Shown here one piece after another: positions 1-12,614 of a DNA stretch of 64,000 bases (position 1 is the stretch's first letter; each line of letters opens with the position of its first letter). The position numbers and the translations under genes are program-made. A model generated the notes under the pieces. The model saw only the letters and a program-made list of their open reading frames with translations, searched no databases and was not told the DNA's origin. Origin of the DNA: Allomyces arbusculus (Eukaryota; Blastocladiomycota; Blastocladiomycetes; Blastocladiales; Blastocladiaceae). Location of the stretch: positions 62,001 through 126,000 of the forward strand of contig JADHYV010000008.1 of the NCBI GenBank assembly GCA_027604705.1, read 5' to 3'.

Positions 1-155
1 TGTTTTGGTTTGTTGCTTTTCGAATGCATAGCGTCACGTATTTCATTTCTGGTTTTCCAGCTGGGAAGATGGGAATGCAAGTTTGACGTGGACCTCAGAT
101 TGTCAGCTCACGGCGTCTTGCAAACCGTCAGACACCGCTGCACCAGCATCCGACA

Positions 156-1654
156 ATGACTAACGCGCCGCCCTCTGCAAGCGCAGCAACCATGAGCAAA
201 ATCAATTCGGACGCGACAGTATCCCAGCCCGCATCAGCACCGGCCACTACGGCCACGTCGGCCGCAGCACCGACGACCACGACCACCCCAACCGTGCTCC
301 TCAGGGCCCAGCACATCGAGTTCATTCGCAATCTCGACACGCGCCGCGACGAGCTCGAGTACTGGCTGACCGAGCACCTGCGCGTGAACGGCATCTACTG
401 GGGGGTCACGGCCCTCGAACTGCTCGGCGCACGCGACGCGCTCGTGCCCAAGGATGTCGTCCAGTTTTTGATGTCGTGCTATAATCCGGACGACGGTACG
501 CGCAAGAGCGCGTTCCTGCACGGTGTCTTGAAGTGGAATTGATGCGGGCTCGCATCTGGTAGGCGGGTTTGGCGGGTTCACGGGCCACGACTCGCACCTG
601 CTGTATACGCTGAGCGCGATCCAAGTGCTCGTCATGTACGACCGCGTCGACGTGCTGGATCGCGACAAGGTCGTGTCTTGTACGTGCCTTTCTCCCCCTC
701 CGGCCTATTCGAGCTAACGTGTCGCTCACTATTCGTTGAATTCCCAAGTCATCGCCGCTCGCCAAAATCTCGACGGATCGTTTACCGGCGACCAATGGGG
801 CGAGGTCGACGCGCGCTTCTCCTACTGCGCCGTATCAGCTCTCTCCCTCTTAGGTCGGCTCGACGCGATCGATCTCGACAAGGCCGTCGAGTTTGTCCTG
901 GCGTGCCGCAATTTCGACGGCGGGTTCGGGACCGTGCCTGGCGCCGAGTCGCACGCGGCCATGGTCTTTTGCTGTGTCGGGATGCTCGACATTCTTGGCC
1001 GGCTTGACGCGATCGATATGCAGGCGCTCGGGTGGTGGTTGAGCGAACGGCAGCTGCCGTGTGGCGGGTTGAATGGGCGGCCGGAGAAGCTCGAGGACGT
1101 ACGTTGTGCTTTGGATGGCGGTTCGCGCAGTGTGCTTGATGTTCGCGCTGACGCCTGCGCGGACTGGCCAATAGGTGTGCTACTCGTGGTGGGTCCTGTC
1201 GTCGCTCGCGATGCTCGGTAAAGTCGACTGGATCAACAAGACCGCGCTCGTGCAGTTCATCCTGAGCGCACAGGTCCGTCCGTCGCCCCATCCCCCTTTC
1301 CGTCGTGTCGCAGCCGGACCGAGCAACTCACGCGATGCGCCATTTAGGACACCGAGACGGGCGGCATCGCCGACCGCCCCGGCAACTTGCCCGACGTTTT
1401 CCACACGCTATTCGGGCTCGCTGGTACACGTTCTCCACTCCAGCCCCTCAATCTGAGCCTTCCCGCTGACCATGCCCGAACGTGTAGGTCTGTCGCTGCT
1501 TGGCGACACCACGCTCGGTGCCATCGACCCGACCTACTGTATGCCGCGCGCCGTCATCGACCGCGTGCGGCCCAAGGTCGCGCCGCGTATCGGCGCGCCT
1601 GTTCCACCACCACCAGCAGCAGCAGCACAGACGCCGGCGCAACGCGCACCGTGA
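156..1654 (+). CDS. BET2: Rab geranylgeranyltransferase subunit beta
   Basis: Catalytic beta subunit of type-2 geranylgeranyltransferase, which prenylates C-terminal cysteines of Rab GTPases brought by the escort protein. My model has six exons: 156-495, 563-679, 749-1098, 1175-1273, 1348-1423 and 1488-1654. All junctions keep frame. The prenyltransferase beta repeats are clear: [19 protein letters not shown], then [36 protein letters not shown] and [19 protein letters not shown]. The D-x-C pair of the zinc site (LEDVCYSWW) and the late histidine ([12 protein letters not shown]) are present. A Thr/Ala/Pro-rich N-terminal tail of about 45 residues precedes the conserved part; an in-frame ATG at 192 is an alternative start. 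The C-terminus is short and proline-rich. Donors are GTACGC, GTACGT, GTACGT, GTCCGT and GTACAC. Family assignment is strong; the exact start is less certain. Confidence 0.93.
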
Positions 1655-2299
1655 CGCGACGCGACACGTGCGTGTCGGTACGGCGAGAAATGGAGCCAGT
1701 TTTGTCCCCGCCCGCCCTCCAGGCATGCCGTGCCGCACAGCTCAGGTGCAGGTCCCACGCCCACTCGTCGTGCGCGTCGAACCGTGTCGCGTACCTGTCA
1801 GGCACACGAAATGTCGAGAGGGATTGCGATAAACAAAAATATGGAGGTTCCGCCCACCAAACGGAGCAAAAGGCAAGTGAGAAGCCTGCGGTAATTTACG
1901 GTGCGGTGCCGACCGGACGTGCAGCATCGCGCCACAGAGTGCGTCAGGGCAGAAAACCAACGGCGAGTCATGCTCGCTGCCACGGCCTGCCGACGTGGCG
2001 ACCCACGGGCCTTCTCGTCGAATCTCCGCCGCCTGCCGCCGCGCGCCCATGCATCCGTTTGTTGAGATGACGAGGGCGAGCGGGCCGCGACCATAAAGGC
2101 GGCCCGTCGCCTCTCGCCTCGCCGCTCCGCTCGCCGCTCTCCGCATCTCTCTCTCTCCATTCGTCTCGCTTGCTCTCGACCGCTTGGTTCCATCCCTGTT
2201 CTCGGCCACTTGGCCCCAGCGGATCGCCGCCATCGCGGACCGCACCCAATCAACCAACAACCCCCGTCTCTCTCTCCTCCCACCGCCGCGCACCGCACC
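1655..2299. other. Intergenic, BET2 to coiled-coil gene
   Basis: No gene supported. The last 150 bases are rich in CT runs (about 2145-2290), as expected for a promoter and 5' leader of the next gene, whose ATG sits in a good context (CACCATGG). Confidence 0.5.
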
Positions 2300-3355
2300 A
2301 TGGCCGCTGCCGCCGCCGCATCCGCCGAGTCCGCCGCGCGGGACCTCGCCGCGGCCCTGTCCGCGTGCGACGCCGAGCTTGCCGAGTTCCGGTCCGAGTC
2401 GGCCGACTACGAGCGGGAACTCGAGGCCGAAATCGACCTGCTCACGCACGACGTCGAGTCGGAGCGTTCTCTCGGCGCTCGGCTCGCGGCCGAACTCGCC
2501 GACGTCCAGGAAGCGTCGCGGACGACGGCGCGCGACGCGGCCGATGCGATTGACCGGCTGCAGACGCAGTTGGCGTCGACGCGCGCGCAGGTTGAGGTCG
2601 CACGGAAAGTGCGGTGCGAGAAGGAGGATGAGGTGGAGGCATTGGAAATGCGCACGCGGTACGTTCATGTCGTCGTCGACGATGTTCTCGTCGACGAGAA
2701 CATGGTTGTGGGGAGCAGTTCGACTGACCTGTTATTTCATCCATCGAACAGAGAACTTGACGCGTCCCTGTCCACACTCTCGTCCCAATACACCCGCGCC
2801 GCCGCGCGGCACACCGCCCTCGACACGCAGCTCGCGACCGTCCGTGCCGCGCAGGCCGCAGAACACGCGCGGTTGACCGCGGCGATCGCTGCGGCCAAGG
2901 CGCAGCTCGCCGCTGTCCCCCTCGCGGTCTCCGCACCGCCTTCGCCCACCAATGCCGCCGTGGCGCCGGCGCTCCCGCCGCGCCGCAGCAGCGTCACGCG
3001 CGACACGACCACGTGCCCACCGGCCCTGCCCCCGCGCCGGCGCACGTCGCACCCGGTCCCGACCAACGCGATGGTCGTCGATCCGGCGCCCCTCACCGCC
3101 ACTGCCGCGGCGGTTCGCACACCCAAGAAGTTGGCGCGGTCGTCGTCCGCGACGGAAGCCGCGGCGAAACACGTGGCCCGGTCTGTGCGCGGGATTCGCA
3201 CGTACTTGGCGGCGACGGCGGCTGCGGCCGTCCGCGCAACCGCATCGTCGTCGACCAGTGCAGCGATCACGGCCAAGGAGGGTAACGGCCGCGTGCGTGG
3301 GCCGGCAACGGCGACGCTCGCGGGCTCGTGGCGCCAGATGGTCCGGATTGCATGA
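2300..3355 (+). CDS. Coiled-coil protein, possibly NudE-like
   Basis: Two exons, 2300-2658 and 2752-3355, giving about 320 residues. The first 150 residues after an alanine-rich start are heptad-rich coiled coil with stretches resembling NudE proteins (ELEAEIDLLTHDVESE, then RTRELDASLSTL). NudE links dynein and Lis1 in nuclear migration; this role is inferred only. The second half is low-complexity, with two PALPPRR proline motifs at roughly residues 190 and 215 and a basic Ser/Ala-rich tail. The intron (GTAC...CAG) is 93 nt and has no in-frame stop, so a retained form would add 31 residues. I chose the ATG at 2300 because of its context; an in-frame ATG at 2210 would add 30 proline-rich residues. 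Other coiled-coil families cannot be excluded. Confidence 0.55.
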   Translation: MAAAAAASAESAARDLAAALSACDAELAEFRSESADYERELEAEIDLLTHDVESERSLGARLAAELADVQEASRTTARDAADAIDRLQTQLASTRAQVEVARKVRCEKEDEVEALEMRTRYVHVVVDDVLVDENMVVGSSSTDLLFHPSNRELDASLSTLSSQYTRAAARHTALDTQLATVRAAQAAEHARLTAAIAAAKAQLAAVPLAVSAPPSPTNAAVAPALPPRRSSVTRDTTTCPPALPPRRRTSHPVPTNAMVVDPAPLTATAAAVRTPKKLARSSSATEAAAKHVARSVRGIRTYLAATAAAAVRATASSSTSAAITAKEGNGRVRGPATATLAGSWRQMVRIA

Positions 3356-4022
3356 CGTAGGTGATTAGGCGCGCATCCTCAGCATACTCCGCAAGAGCGT
3401 GAGTACCAAATGGCCGCCGCGGATTGTGTGGAGGACGTGGGCGCGCGTCGTCGGAAAAAGGTTGCTGATCATGTGAACGTTACGTTTTGCTGGTGGTTTG
3501 TTTCTTTCTTTTGCTTCGTGTAAATACTTTCTTGCGCTTTGTTCATACGAAAATTGATATATACCATGTGTGCTGCTCCATGTTTTTGGGTTGGTGGACG
3601 ACATGACGGCGCAGACTGTTGAGCGAGGATGACTGGAATGGGGGCATCCGGCACGGCTGCATGACGCGAAATGAAGATGGCGGAGACGACGAGCATGGCA
3701 TGCCAGCAAGTCAGAGTTGACGACAGCAACGATGCGCGAGGATTATGGGGACGTTCTTACATTTAGCGAGCCAAGCAGGACCAAGTCGCGACGACAGCTG
3801 GTAACGGCGAGTCCGCGAAAAAGGAGACGAGCAACCACCAACTGCCCAGAAGAAATGACAAGAAAACAGCTTGTGATTCCGCGCTTGCTGTGCCTACTTG
3901 CCCCAAGCGCTCCACATGAATGAACACATACAAAATGAATGTGCCCTCGATCTCTCAAGCGTCGCGCCGCCCCATCCCGATCCCAGGTCGAGAGCAACAA
4001 ACCAAAACCAATTCTCATCCCA
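3356..4022. other. Convergent 3' intergenic region
   Basis: Lies between the 3' ends of two convergent genes. Only short ORFs without recognisable domains; I see nothing else here. Confidence 0.5.
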
Positions 4023-7000
4023 TCACGCCGCGTGAACACCGACTTTGCGCCGCAAATCCGCGACGACGCGGTCGAGCGTCTCCACCTTCTTGGCCACGCG
4101 CATCATGCGCGACTTGAGCGCCCACGCCTGTTCCTTGCAGCACAGCGTGACAAGCTCGTGCGTGTCGAGCGCGACTTCCTCGAGCGCGCTCTGCAGCGTA
4201 TCCTCATTCGCGTCGTCGAGCTGGACCGAAGTGGCCAGCGCCGCGGCCGCGGCGTGCGACGTGAGCATGGCGAGCCGCACGTTGTGCACGGCGACGCGGT
4301 ACCGCCAAACGGCGTGCGAGACACTGCCCGGCAACATCCGGCGCCGGCCCGCCGCGCGCTTGTCGGCGCGTGCGATCAGGTGCTCCTCGTACTCGACCTG
4401 CACGTTCGGCGGCAAGACGCCCTGCCGGACGACGTACTCGTGTCGCAGCGCGCGGAACCGGCGCACGCGCGCGACCCACGTGAGCACGGCGGCGTGAATC
4501 CGCGGCGGGAGCTTGTCGGCGTGCTGCTGCTGCTCCTTGCGCATGAGCGACAAAATATCGTCGGCCGAGGCCATGGCTGCGTCTTCATCTTGATCGAGGT
4601 CCAGCCGCCGCATTTCAAACGGTTTCGACTGCGCGGCGCCCGATCCGCCGTGGCCATTCAGGTTGACCCACCACGTATTCTTCGCCGGGTACTGCACGAC
4701 GACGCGGCGCGGCAATGCCTTGAAGTCGCGGTTCTGCATAGCCGCATCGTACATACCATTTTCACCGTTAAGACAGACAATCACTTTCTCGCCAGCGACG
4801 CGCAGCTCGTTCAGGTGCTCCTGGTACTCTTCCTTGCGCAGCGCGTCTTCGCGGACGACAATCCCGCCGTGCCGCCTGTCGGACACGAGCGCCTCGACAA
4901 TCGTCGAGTGGATTTTTTGGTGCCGTGGGCCATAGTTGAAGTGGACGAGCAAAAGGAAAGCGGCCAAACGCGTTTGGAACCGAGCACGGTCGATGCGCGT
5001 CAGCTTGGCCTCAACAAGGCGCCAGACCGCGTGGTCTTTTGCCAAAATCTTGCCAATCAGCGGCAAAATCTTGTCACGCAGGTCAAACTCGGCGTAGCGC
5101 GTGCGGGGCTTCCACGATTGGTCGCGTTGATCCCAATCAAACGAGCCCAGTCGAGCGCCAATGGCGACAGGATCGATTGGCTCGAGCAGCGTCAAGAGTC
5201 GCTCCGAAATGATGAGCGATTTGAACCGCGTCGCGAGGACCAACATGAGCGCCGCCGTCTTTTCGAGATGGAACAGGAAATCAAAGGGGTCCACGTCGTC
5301 GGCAATCTCGTTCACAAAGTAAACATGCTCGAAATAATCCATCAGCGCCTTGCAGCCAAAGTAGAGATGCACGTTCGCGGCCGGGTCATTCGCGTGGTAC
5401 CGAAGATGGATCAACATGAGACCGCGGTGGAGCTGAGCCAGGTGCTGGACGGGCGGCGCGGGGATGATGCCACGGAACGAGCCCATCAGGCACAGCGAGC
5501 GCAGAACGTGGCCCTCGGACAGCGACCCGGAATTGGTCAACAGACCGAGGTACGCGTTCTGTACGCCTTTGCTGACCCGGATCTGCGCGAGCTCAGCATA
5601 GTCGAGCCCAAAGACGTTGGCCGGGAAAATCGTGCGGAACCAGCCAATCGGCGCCTGCAACGAGTTGTCGCCTGTGCGCGACTTCAAGTCCTGGACCAAG
5701 TCAAACGCGGCGAGCTGAATGTAGAACCGTTCGAGCGCGTCCTTGTGGGCGTCTTCGCGCTTGTGCAGCGTCAGACTGATATACTCCATGCGCTGGATCA
5801 GCTTGGTTATCAGCATGTTCATGTCGGCGACCGCACCGCGAAGCTGGGCGGTCAGGACTTCTGACAGTCGCGCGCGCAGCGTCTTGGCGTCCACGATAAC
5901 GAGGTCGCCCTTTGTGGCACCCGACACGACATGCACGGCCTTGACAATCACGGGCGAAATGACAACGTGTCCTGGTGGCAGCGACAAGTCCCTGGAAAAC
6001 GCAAGCAGGTCCGGCAACGCGCCTTGGCGCGAATCGAGCAGCAGCAGGTCGGCCAGCAGCTGCAAGAGCGCGCTCATGCCCGATTTGGTGCGCTGCAACA
6101 ACGACTGCGAGAGCTCGACCGTCAAATCCACAAAGTTGGTGTCGTGCGCAATAAGAATGACACGGCGTTGCAGCGCCTGGAAACGCAAAACCTCAAGCAC
6201 CGCTTTCAAGGCCGGGTTCTTCGATCCGTGCGAATGCGAGAGCCGAGCAAGCTTCTTCCCGAGCGACTCCAAATCCTGCGGGTCCTCGGCCAGTGCCATC
6301 AACGTGTCGCTAATCCCACCCCCCAGGCCCACACTAGTATTGCCGAGCTCGTCCACAGCCCCCTGAGCGAGCGTAGGCCAAGCGTCCGGCTTGTTGAGCG
6401 CAAGCACGAGCAAATACGGCATAACGACGGTACGGACGCAGCGTTCGGCCTCGACCTTGTTCCCGGCCTCGCGCCACAACTGCGCGGCCTCGATCCACTT
6501 GTGCATGCGCTCGAACACGGGCGCATTAAGATCAGACTTCCTTTCCTGGACGTTGAGCTGCAGCAGCAAGTCCTTGCGGTAACGGTTGAACAAGCGTCGC
6601 TTGGTCGTGCTGTCGAGGAGCACGGCAAACCGCAGTACGTCTGCGTCGGCTGCGTTCTTTTTCAGCGACCGAATCATGGCGACGCGCGCGCACTGTTCGA
6701 GTACCGCCGGCGTGACCGATTTGGACGCGACGACCACAAGCGTCTCGTGCACGAAATCGAGATTGCCCGTATTCCACGCGGCCTCGAGCGCATCGTCCCA
6801 CGCGTTGGTCTTGATGAACATTTCCGTCGCGTCGCGGTACCGCTTCGCGCGCTTGAAGGCCTCAGCGGCCTTGTCGAACATGTCGAGATCGACGAACTTG
6901 GCCGCGGCGGCCGCATACATGGCCGCGGCCTTTTGCGGTCCGCCGTGCCGTGCGCCCTCCTGCTTTTCCGCGTCCTCTAACGCCATGAACGCCGCGCAAT

Positions 7001-10000
7001 ACGTCATCTTGGACTCGTTCCCGGCGCGCTTGTAGCACGTGTAGGCCAAGTGGTATTGGTTCGAATCGAGCAGTTTGGCGGCCTGCTGTTCCCACATGAA
7101 CGGGTCCGACTCGCGCGAGAACGGCACCGACGAGTCGGCGCGCGACTGGATCACGAGCCCTTCGCCTGCGAGCATGCCGAGCAGCGCGTTGCCCTCGGCA
7201 CGCTCCTCGTAAATCCAAAGCCCTTCCTTGGCGCGCGTCACGGCCACGTAGAGCAGCTTGAGTTCGTGTGCGAGCGTCGCGTGTTCTATGGGGTCAATGT
7301 GCCGGCCCTTGCCGAGCAGGGCCCACTTCTTGAACGGCGACGTCGAGACGAGGTCGAACAAGAGCACGTCGTTAAACTCGAGCCCCTTGGCCTCGAAAAT
7401 GGTCAGCACTTGGCCATCGTCGAGGTCATGCCGGCGCATAATTTGCAAAACGCGCGCCTTTTCGTCGTGGTCGCGCACCAAGATCGCCTGCGACGCCCCA
7501 AGACTGCACCCAGACGACCCGCCAAACACTTGCCGGATGAACGTGTCCTCGTCGCCGTGGAACAAGAACGGCAGTGGCCCATCGTTGAACGCCTTCTCCG
7601 GCTCGAGCTGGTCAATCGACTGCGGGAAATGCTTGACGAGCAGCTCCACGAGTCGCGCGGCCAATTGCAAGACACCCACATGCGTGCGGAAGTTCTGCGT
7701 GAGCGTGTGCAGCGGCGGAACCTTGGCTTTGCGATACGACGACTCTTGGATCCGGTTCAGAAACTCGGTGTAAAACGTGGCCTTCATGTCCTGGAACCGA
7801 AACGCCGAGCAGGTGATCGTCTGCGCCGTGTCGCCCGCAAAGAAGAACCCGGCCGGATTTGCGCAAATCAGACTGAGCAGGGCAATCTGCGCCATCGACA
7901 GGTCCTGCGCCTCGTCGACATAGACATACTCGATATCGCGCGGCACCTCGGACCCGCGCACGTAAATGTGCCGCACCACATCGGCCATGTCCCACTCGTG
8001 CCGCACGCGCTTCTTGCGCACGTACCAAACGTAGCCGTCGTAGATGGTCGCGCGGTCCGAGTTGGACAGCGTCGACGCGCGTCGCGCGGCCAGGCCAATG
8101 TACCCCTCCTTGGTGAGCACGCCGTTTGGCGACTGCAGTGCCTCGAGCGACCCGCAAATGACGCCTTGAATCTGCGTCCACAGGAACGCCGGGTCAAACG
8201 CGCGCACCGACTTGGGCAGCAGCGGGTAGTAGGCGCGCTCGAACCGACCAAAATCGACGGCCTTGTCCTTGCGATGCAGGCCGATGGGCGGACCATTTGC
8301 ATCGTCACCGTCGCGGTCCCACTCAGCCTGGAGCTCATCATCATCGTCATCATCATTCGACTCCTCGGCAGATGCCGGCGTCTCGGCCTCGTCGTCGTCC
8401 TCTACGACTGCAGCAAACACGCGCTCGTGCTGGAAAAACGGCTCCGTCAGCCGCGAGTCGAGCCAATCGACGACGTTGCGCCACGACGCAATTCGCGGCA
8501 CGCTCTTCTTGGCCATGTCCTCATCGACCTCGGGCAACAATTTGCTGTACTTTTCGTACTGCCTCTGCAAATTGGCTGCGAGCGTCGGCGACAGCGTGAG
8601 CAACATCTGCGTGAGCGGCTCGTCGGCCGACCCGCGCTTGCGATAGACGTGCTCACGCTGCCACAGCTTGAGTAACATCACTGTAGTCTTGCCGGTCCCA
8701 CTTCGCCCGAGACAGAACAAGCTGCCCTCGTGCCGGACCAGCCCCTTCTCCTGGTCCGTCAAGTCACACAGCAAGTCAAATGCGTGCAGCGCCTCGACCG
8801 ACTCGGCAGCAAACTTTTCCCACAGCGCGTGGTTGATCTGGTACGACTTGATCAGCTCCAACTGGCTTGCCGACGTGTTTTCGTTATGGTCCGTCTCAGT
8901 GCACGTACTGCGGCGCAGCGTGCGCATAAACTCGAACCCGCCCTGCGCCGTCGCGGGCACATACACATTCGCGTTCTCGACCGACCGCTTGACTCTCCGG
9001 CATGCGGCGATATACTCGTCCGAGTGACTGCCGAGCGCCGACCGCGCCTGGTGCACGCCCTGCGCAATCCCGTTCCGCGGCCCAAGCCACCAAAACTTGA
9101 TGATCTGCTTGACATTGTCCTTGTGCCCGCGCAGCGCGATGCTCCACACAAATACGTACTGCGTGGTCCCGCCTGTAACGAGCATGTCGCCGAGATCGCG
9201 CGAGCTCTGCTTTTCCGCGAACCGCGCGCCAAATTTTCCATCAAGGACGTGGATCATGGTGCGGATCACGGCGGCGCGGTCGTCGGTCGCGAGCCGCCGC
9301 ATCGTCTCCACTGTTTGGTGCGACCACGACGATTCCCAGACGGCGCCCGCGAAATCGAGCACGTGCGACTTGCCGCGCGCATTGGTGGCAGCCGCGGCCA
9401 CGGGACGCTTTTGGGTCACGACGCGTTGCTGGACAACAGCTCGCGGGGCCGGCGGGGACGCGACATCACGTGGAGCTGACGAGGAGGACGAGGCAGCCGA
9501 CGTCGACGACGACGGACCCGCGACCGCCACCGCCTTGGCGGCAGGCGCCGGCTGTCTGCGCGCGCCCGCTTTCGGCGGCTTCGCGCGTGCCACGGCGATG
9601 CCCGTCGCCGACTCGATCATCTTCTCGACTTTCGCAACCATGGTAGCGGCCTTGACCTCGTTGTAAAACGGCAACGTCGACGCGTCGAGCACAAACTCGC
9701 GCGCCTTGGCGTTCTCGAGCAACGCCTGCCAGACCGGATTCTTGGCCTGCAGTGTTTTGGCGTGCCCGATAATCCAGCACGAGTACCGCGCGCGCGTAAT
9801 GGCCACGTTCAGCCGACGCGGTTCACCCAAGAACCCAATCTTCCCCTTGCTGTTGGACCGCACGCATGAGAAAATCACGATATCGCGCTCCTGGCCCTGG
9901 AACCCGTCGATCGAATTGATGCTGACAATCAGCTTGTTGTTGATCACAAGCATGTTGTGCCGCGCGTTCGTCTCGACGACGCGCGTGCCGGGCACTTTGG

Positions 10001-12614
10001 CCAGCACCGCCTGGATCAGCTTGCACTGGTCGGAATACGGTGAGATCACTCCGACTTCTACGCGCGTGCCCGTCGGCAATGCCTTGGCAACGGATACGAG
10101 CATCTTCTTGATGTACTCGCCCTCGATCGCGTTCGAGTAGGACTGTGTCGTGTTGTCGCGCCACTCGGTGCCCTCCACGTCTATGAACCGGTAGGGGGCC
10201 AAGTGCTCGCCTAGATCGTGCCATGACTGGTGGTACCGGTCACGGCCGAAATCGATATGGTCCTTTAACCGGCCCGCGTAGAACTGGTGCCGCGGGAACG
10301 TGCTGATGTGCGGGTGCATGCGGTACTGCGTGTCGAGAAAGACGGTCGGGTACTGCACGTTTTTGAGCCGCTCAAACAGCGACCGGTCGTACTTGAACCG
10401 CTTGGCCACGTCCGAGAGCACCACCGATGGCAATTGCCGGTCGTCTCCGACAAGCACGATCCGCTGCAATTTCGGAATCCGCAGCAGCAGGCACGTATCG
10501 GCCTCGACGAGCTGCGCAGCCTCGTCGACAATCGCGTTCTGCACGGGCCCGTTGACGCGCACCGATGACGAAACCGTCGAGAACCAAATCAGCGTGTGCT
10601 TGCCAAACTCGTCGACCATGTCGCGGTCCGACTTGCTGCACAGCGTCAGGATCGGGTGCAGGCTGCCGTGCAGTCGCATGAGCACTTGGTCGACGCGCCG
10701 CTTGGCCGTCAGGAACTGGTACTCGACGGGGTTGTAGAAATGCGCGGGCTTGCGGTCATCGAGGAACGCGGAAATCGCCCAGACGTACTGCGCCGAGACC
10801 GACCGGACCGCCGCGGCCTCTCGCGCCAGGTCCTGCAGCCGCGTGCGAACGTCCTGCAAGACCGAGACCCCGTCGACGATCTGCGTCGGCGCCAAAAGCG
10901 TCGTCGGGACCATATCGTCGAGCCCCAGTACGGCGCCGCACAGCTTCATCCAATCAGCGACCCGGCCGTTCAGCGTCGCCGTATAACACTCCCACATGGC
11001 GTTGATATCGTTGCGGTCCGCGTCCGTACCCGTCTCAACCTCGACCGCGTCGCAGTGGTCGTCCCAGACGCGCTCGAAGTTGTTGAGCAGCGTGTTTGTC
11101 TCGGCGTAGGCGAGCTCGATCGCGGCGCACAGACCGTGCAGCCGCTTGGTGCGGTTCTCAACGTAAATCAGCCGCAAATCGTCGTCGAGCCCGAGCCGCG
11201 CGGCGTTGCCGACGAGCGCCATGTCGCCGAGCCGAAAGAGCATGTCCTTGGGCGTGCGTACGCGTGCCTTGCGCGTAAACTGGATCAGCCGCTTGGCGTT
11301 CTCGGTCGCGGCCATATTGGTCGGGCCCGTCACGAGACACCGCTCGCCTTGCGCCAGGAGTTGCACGATCATGCCCATGATCGTGCTCGTCTTGCCTGTA
11401 GAGTGCCAAAATCAGAAGTCAGATCAGAGTTTCGCTGCCACCAACGAAATCACAACATAACGCGTACCAGTGCCCGGCGGCCCTTCCACGACAAACACCT
11501 TCTGCTGCTCGGCCAGCAACACATTGGAAATCGCGTGCATCTGCGCGGTGTTGAGGGTCAGACCTTCGAGCAGCGGGTGCCGGCCATACAACCCCTCGTA
11601 AATCTCAAACGACTCGAGTTCTGCCTCGATCGCGACCATATCCGTTGGCGGCGCCAGCACTGCGCGCAGCAACGAATTGCCGTCCATCGTCTCCCACCCG
11701 GCGAGCACGCGCAGCGCGCGGTGAATCCGGCACAGGCCAGTGATTTGCGTGAGCACGAGCAAGTAAACATCGTCCCCGGTCTCCACGAGACGCTGCACAG
11801 AGCCCGCGCGCGCATTGAACTCAATCCGCACGCGGTCCTTGACGCGCGTCGCGCTCCACGCGTCGGGATCGGGCGCGTCGACGATTATCGCGAGCACGTA
11901 GTTGCCGTCGTCGCCCATGATCCGGTCGAGCTGCTGGTACCGCCCGAGAACGACGATCATGCCCGGGATCAGCAGTTCGCGGTCGGCTTTCGGGTCCATG
12001 ACTTCGGCACCGACCCAGTACGTGTAGTGGTCGCGCTGGATGCCTGGCGGCGTGCGGCGCGTGACTGATTTGCCGAGATGGTAGGCCATGGGTCCGACGC
12101 CGCGGCAGTGCCGCTGCACGCTCTCGGCCACGTTTTGCCGGAATTCTTCGAGGAACAGCGGCAGCAACATCTTAGCGTACTGGGCGGGCGAGTCGAAGCG
12201 GTCGGGCAGGTGCACTGGATGTAAATGGGTGGCGAAGATTCAGAAAACGCGAACCAAATTGCCAAACCAAGCACCGTCTGGCAAACACGACGTACCCAGC
12301 TTGTTCCCGTCGCGGTCGAGCAAATAAAACTCGTCGTCGGTCACATCCAAAAAATCCTCGACCGTCAGCTTGGTAATGATCTCGTCGTCGAGCCTGCTCA
12401 CGTGCGCGAGTCGCGCAATCAAGTTCGTCTCGAAGCACGTCCATGGCTGCGCGGTGCTCGTGCTGGCCACTCTGATAGCGGGCGCGGCCGCAGCGGGCTC
12501 GAGAATCGCGCCGGGCTTTTCGGACGGCGGCAGCGCGGCGCCGTAGAGGTCGAAAATCGCCTTGGCCCAGCCGTCGTCGGCGGCGGCCGGGTCGAGCGGC
12601 GGGAGCCCAATCAT
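4023..12614 (-). CDS. Giant dual superfamily-1 helicase (UPF1/SEN1-like plus UvrD/TRANK1-like)
   Basis: Three exons (12614-12275, 12214-11468, 11395-4023) give about 2,819 residues. The ATG at 12614 has a perfect GCCACCATG context. First helicase: Walker A GPPGTGKTSTI near residue 357, split by intron 2; DEAA near 653; GDDRQLP near 680; QYRMHP; GFQGQERD near 860; VAITRAR near 893. This is the AAA_11/AAA_12 type of UPF1, SEN1 and ZNFX1. A Pro/Ala/Ser linker follows. Second helicase: GRSGTGKTT near 1259, YVYVDEAQDLS near 1520, AGDTAQTI, QNFRTH, FEAKGLEFNDV and YVAVTRAKEGLW, the UvrD-like set of TRANK1. An acidic insert (ESNDDDDDDELQ) lies inside it. The last ~1,000 residues look like helical, TPR-like repeats. 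Every key ATPase motif is intact in both engines. Substrate is unknown; RNA or R-loop work is a guess. Intron 1 (GTGCTT donor, 60 nt) is the weakest junction. Confidence 0.85.

Noticed and set aside
3939-5864. Long plus-strand ORF of 641 codons, and similar ones at 7050-8675 and 10596-12068
   Set aside because: They are antisense shadows of the minus-strand helicase gene; the minus frame has all helicase motifs, the plus frames have none.
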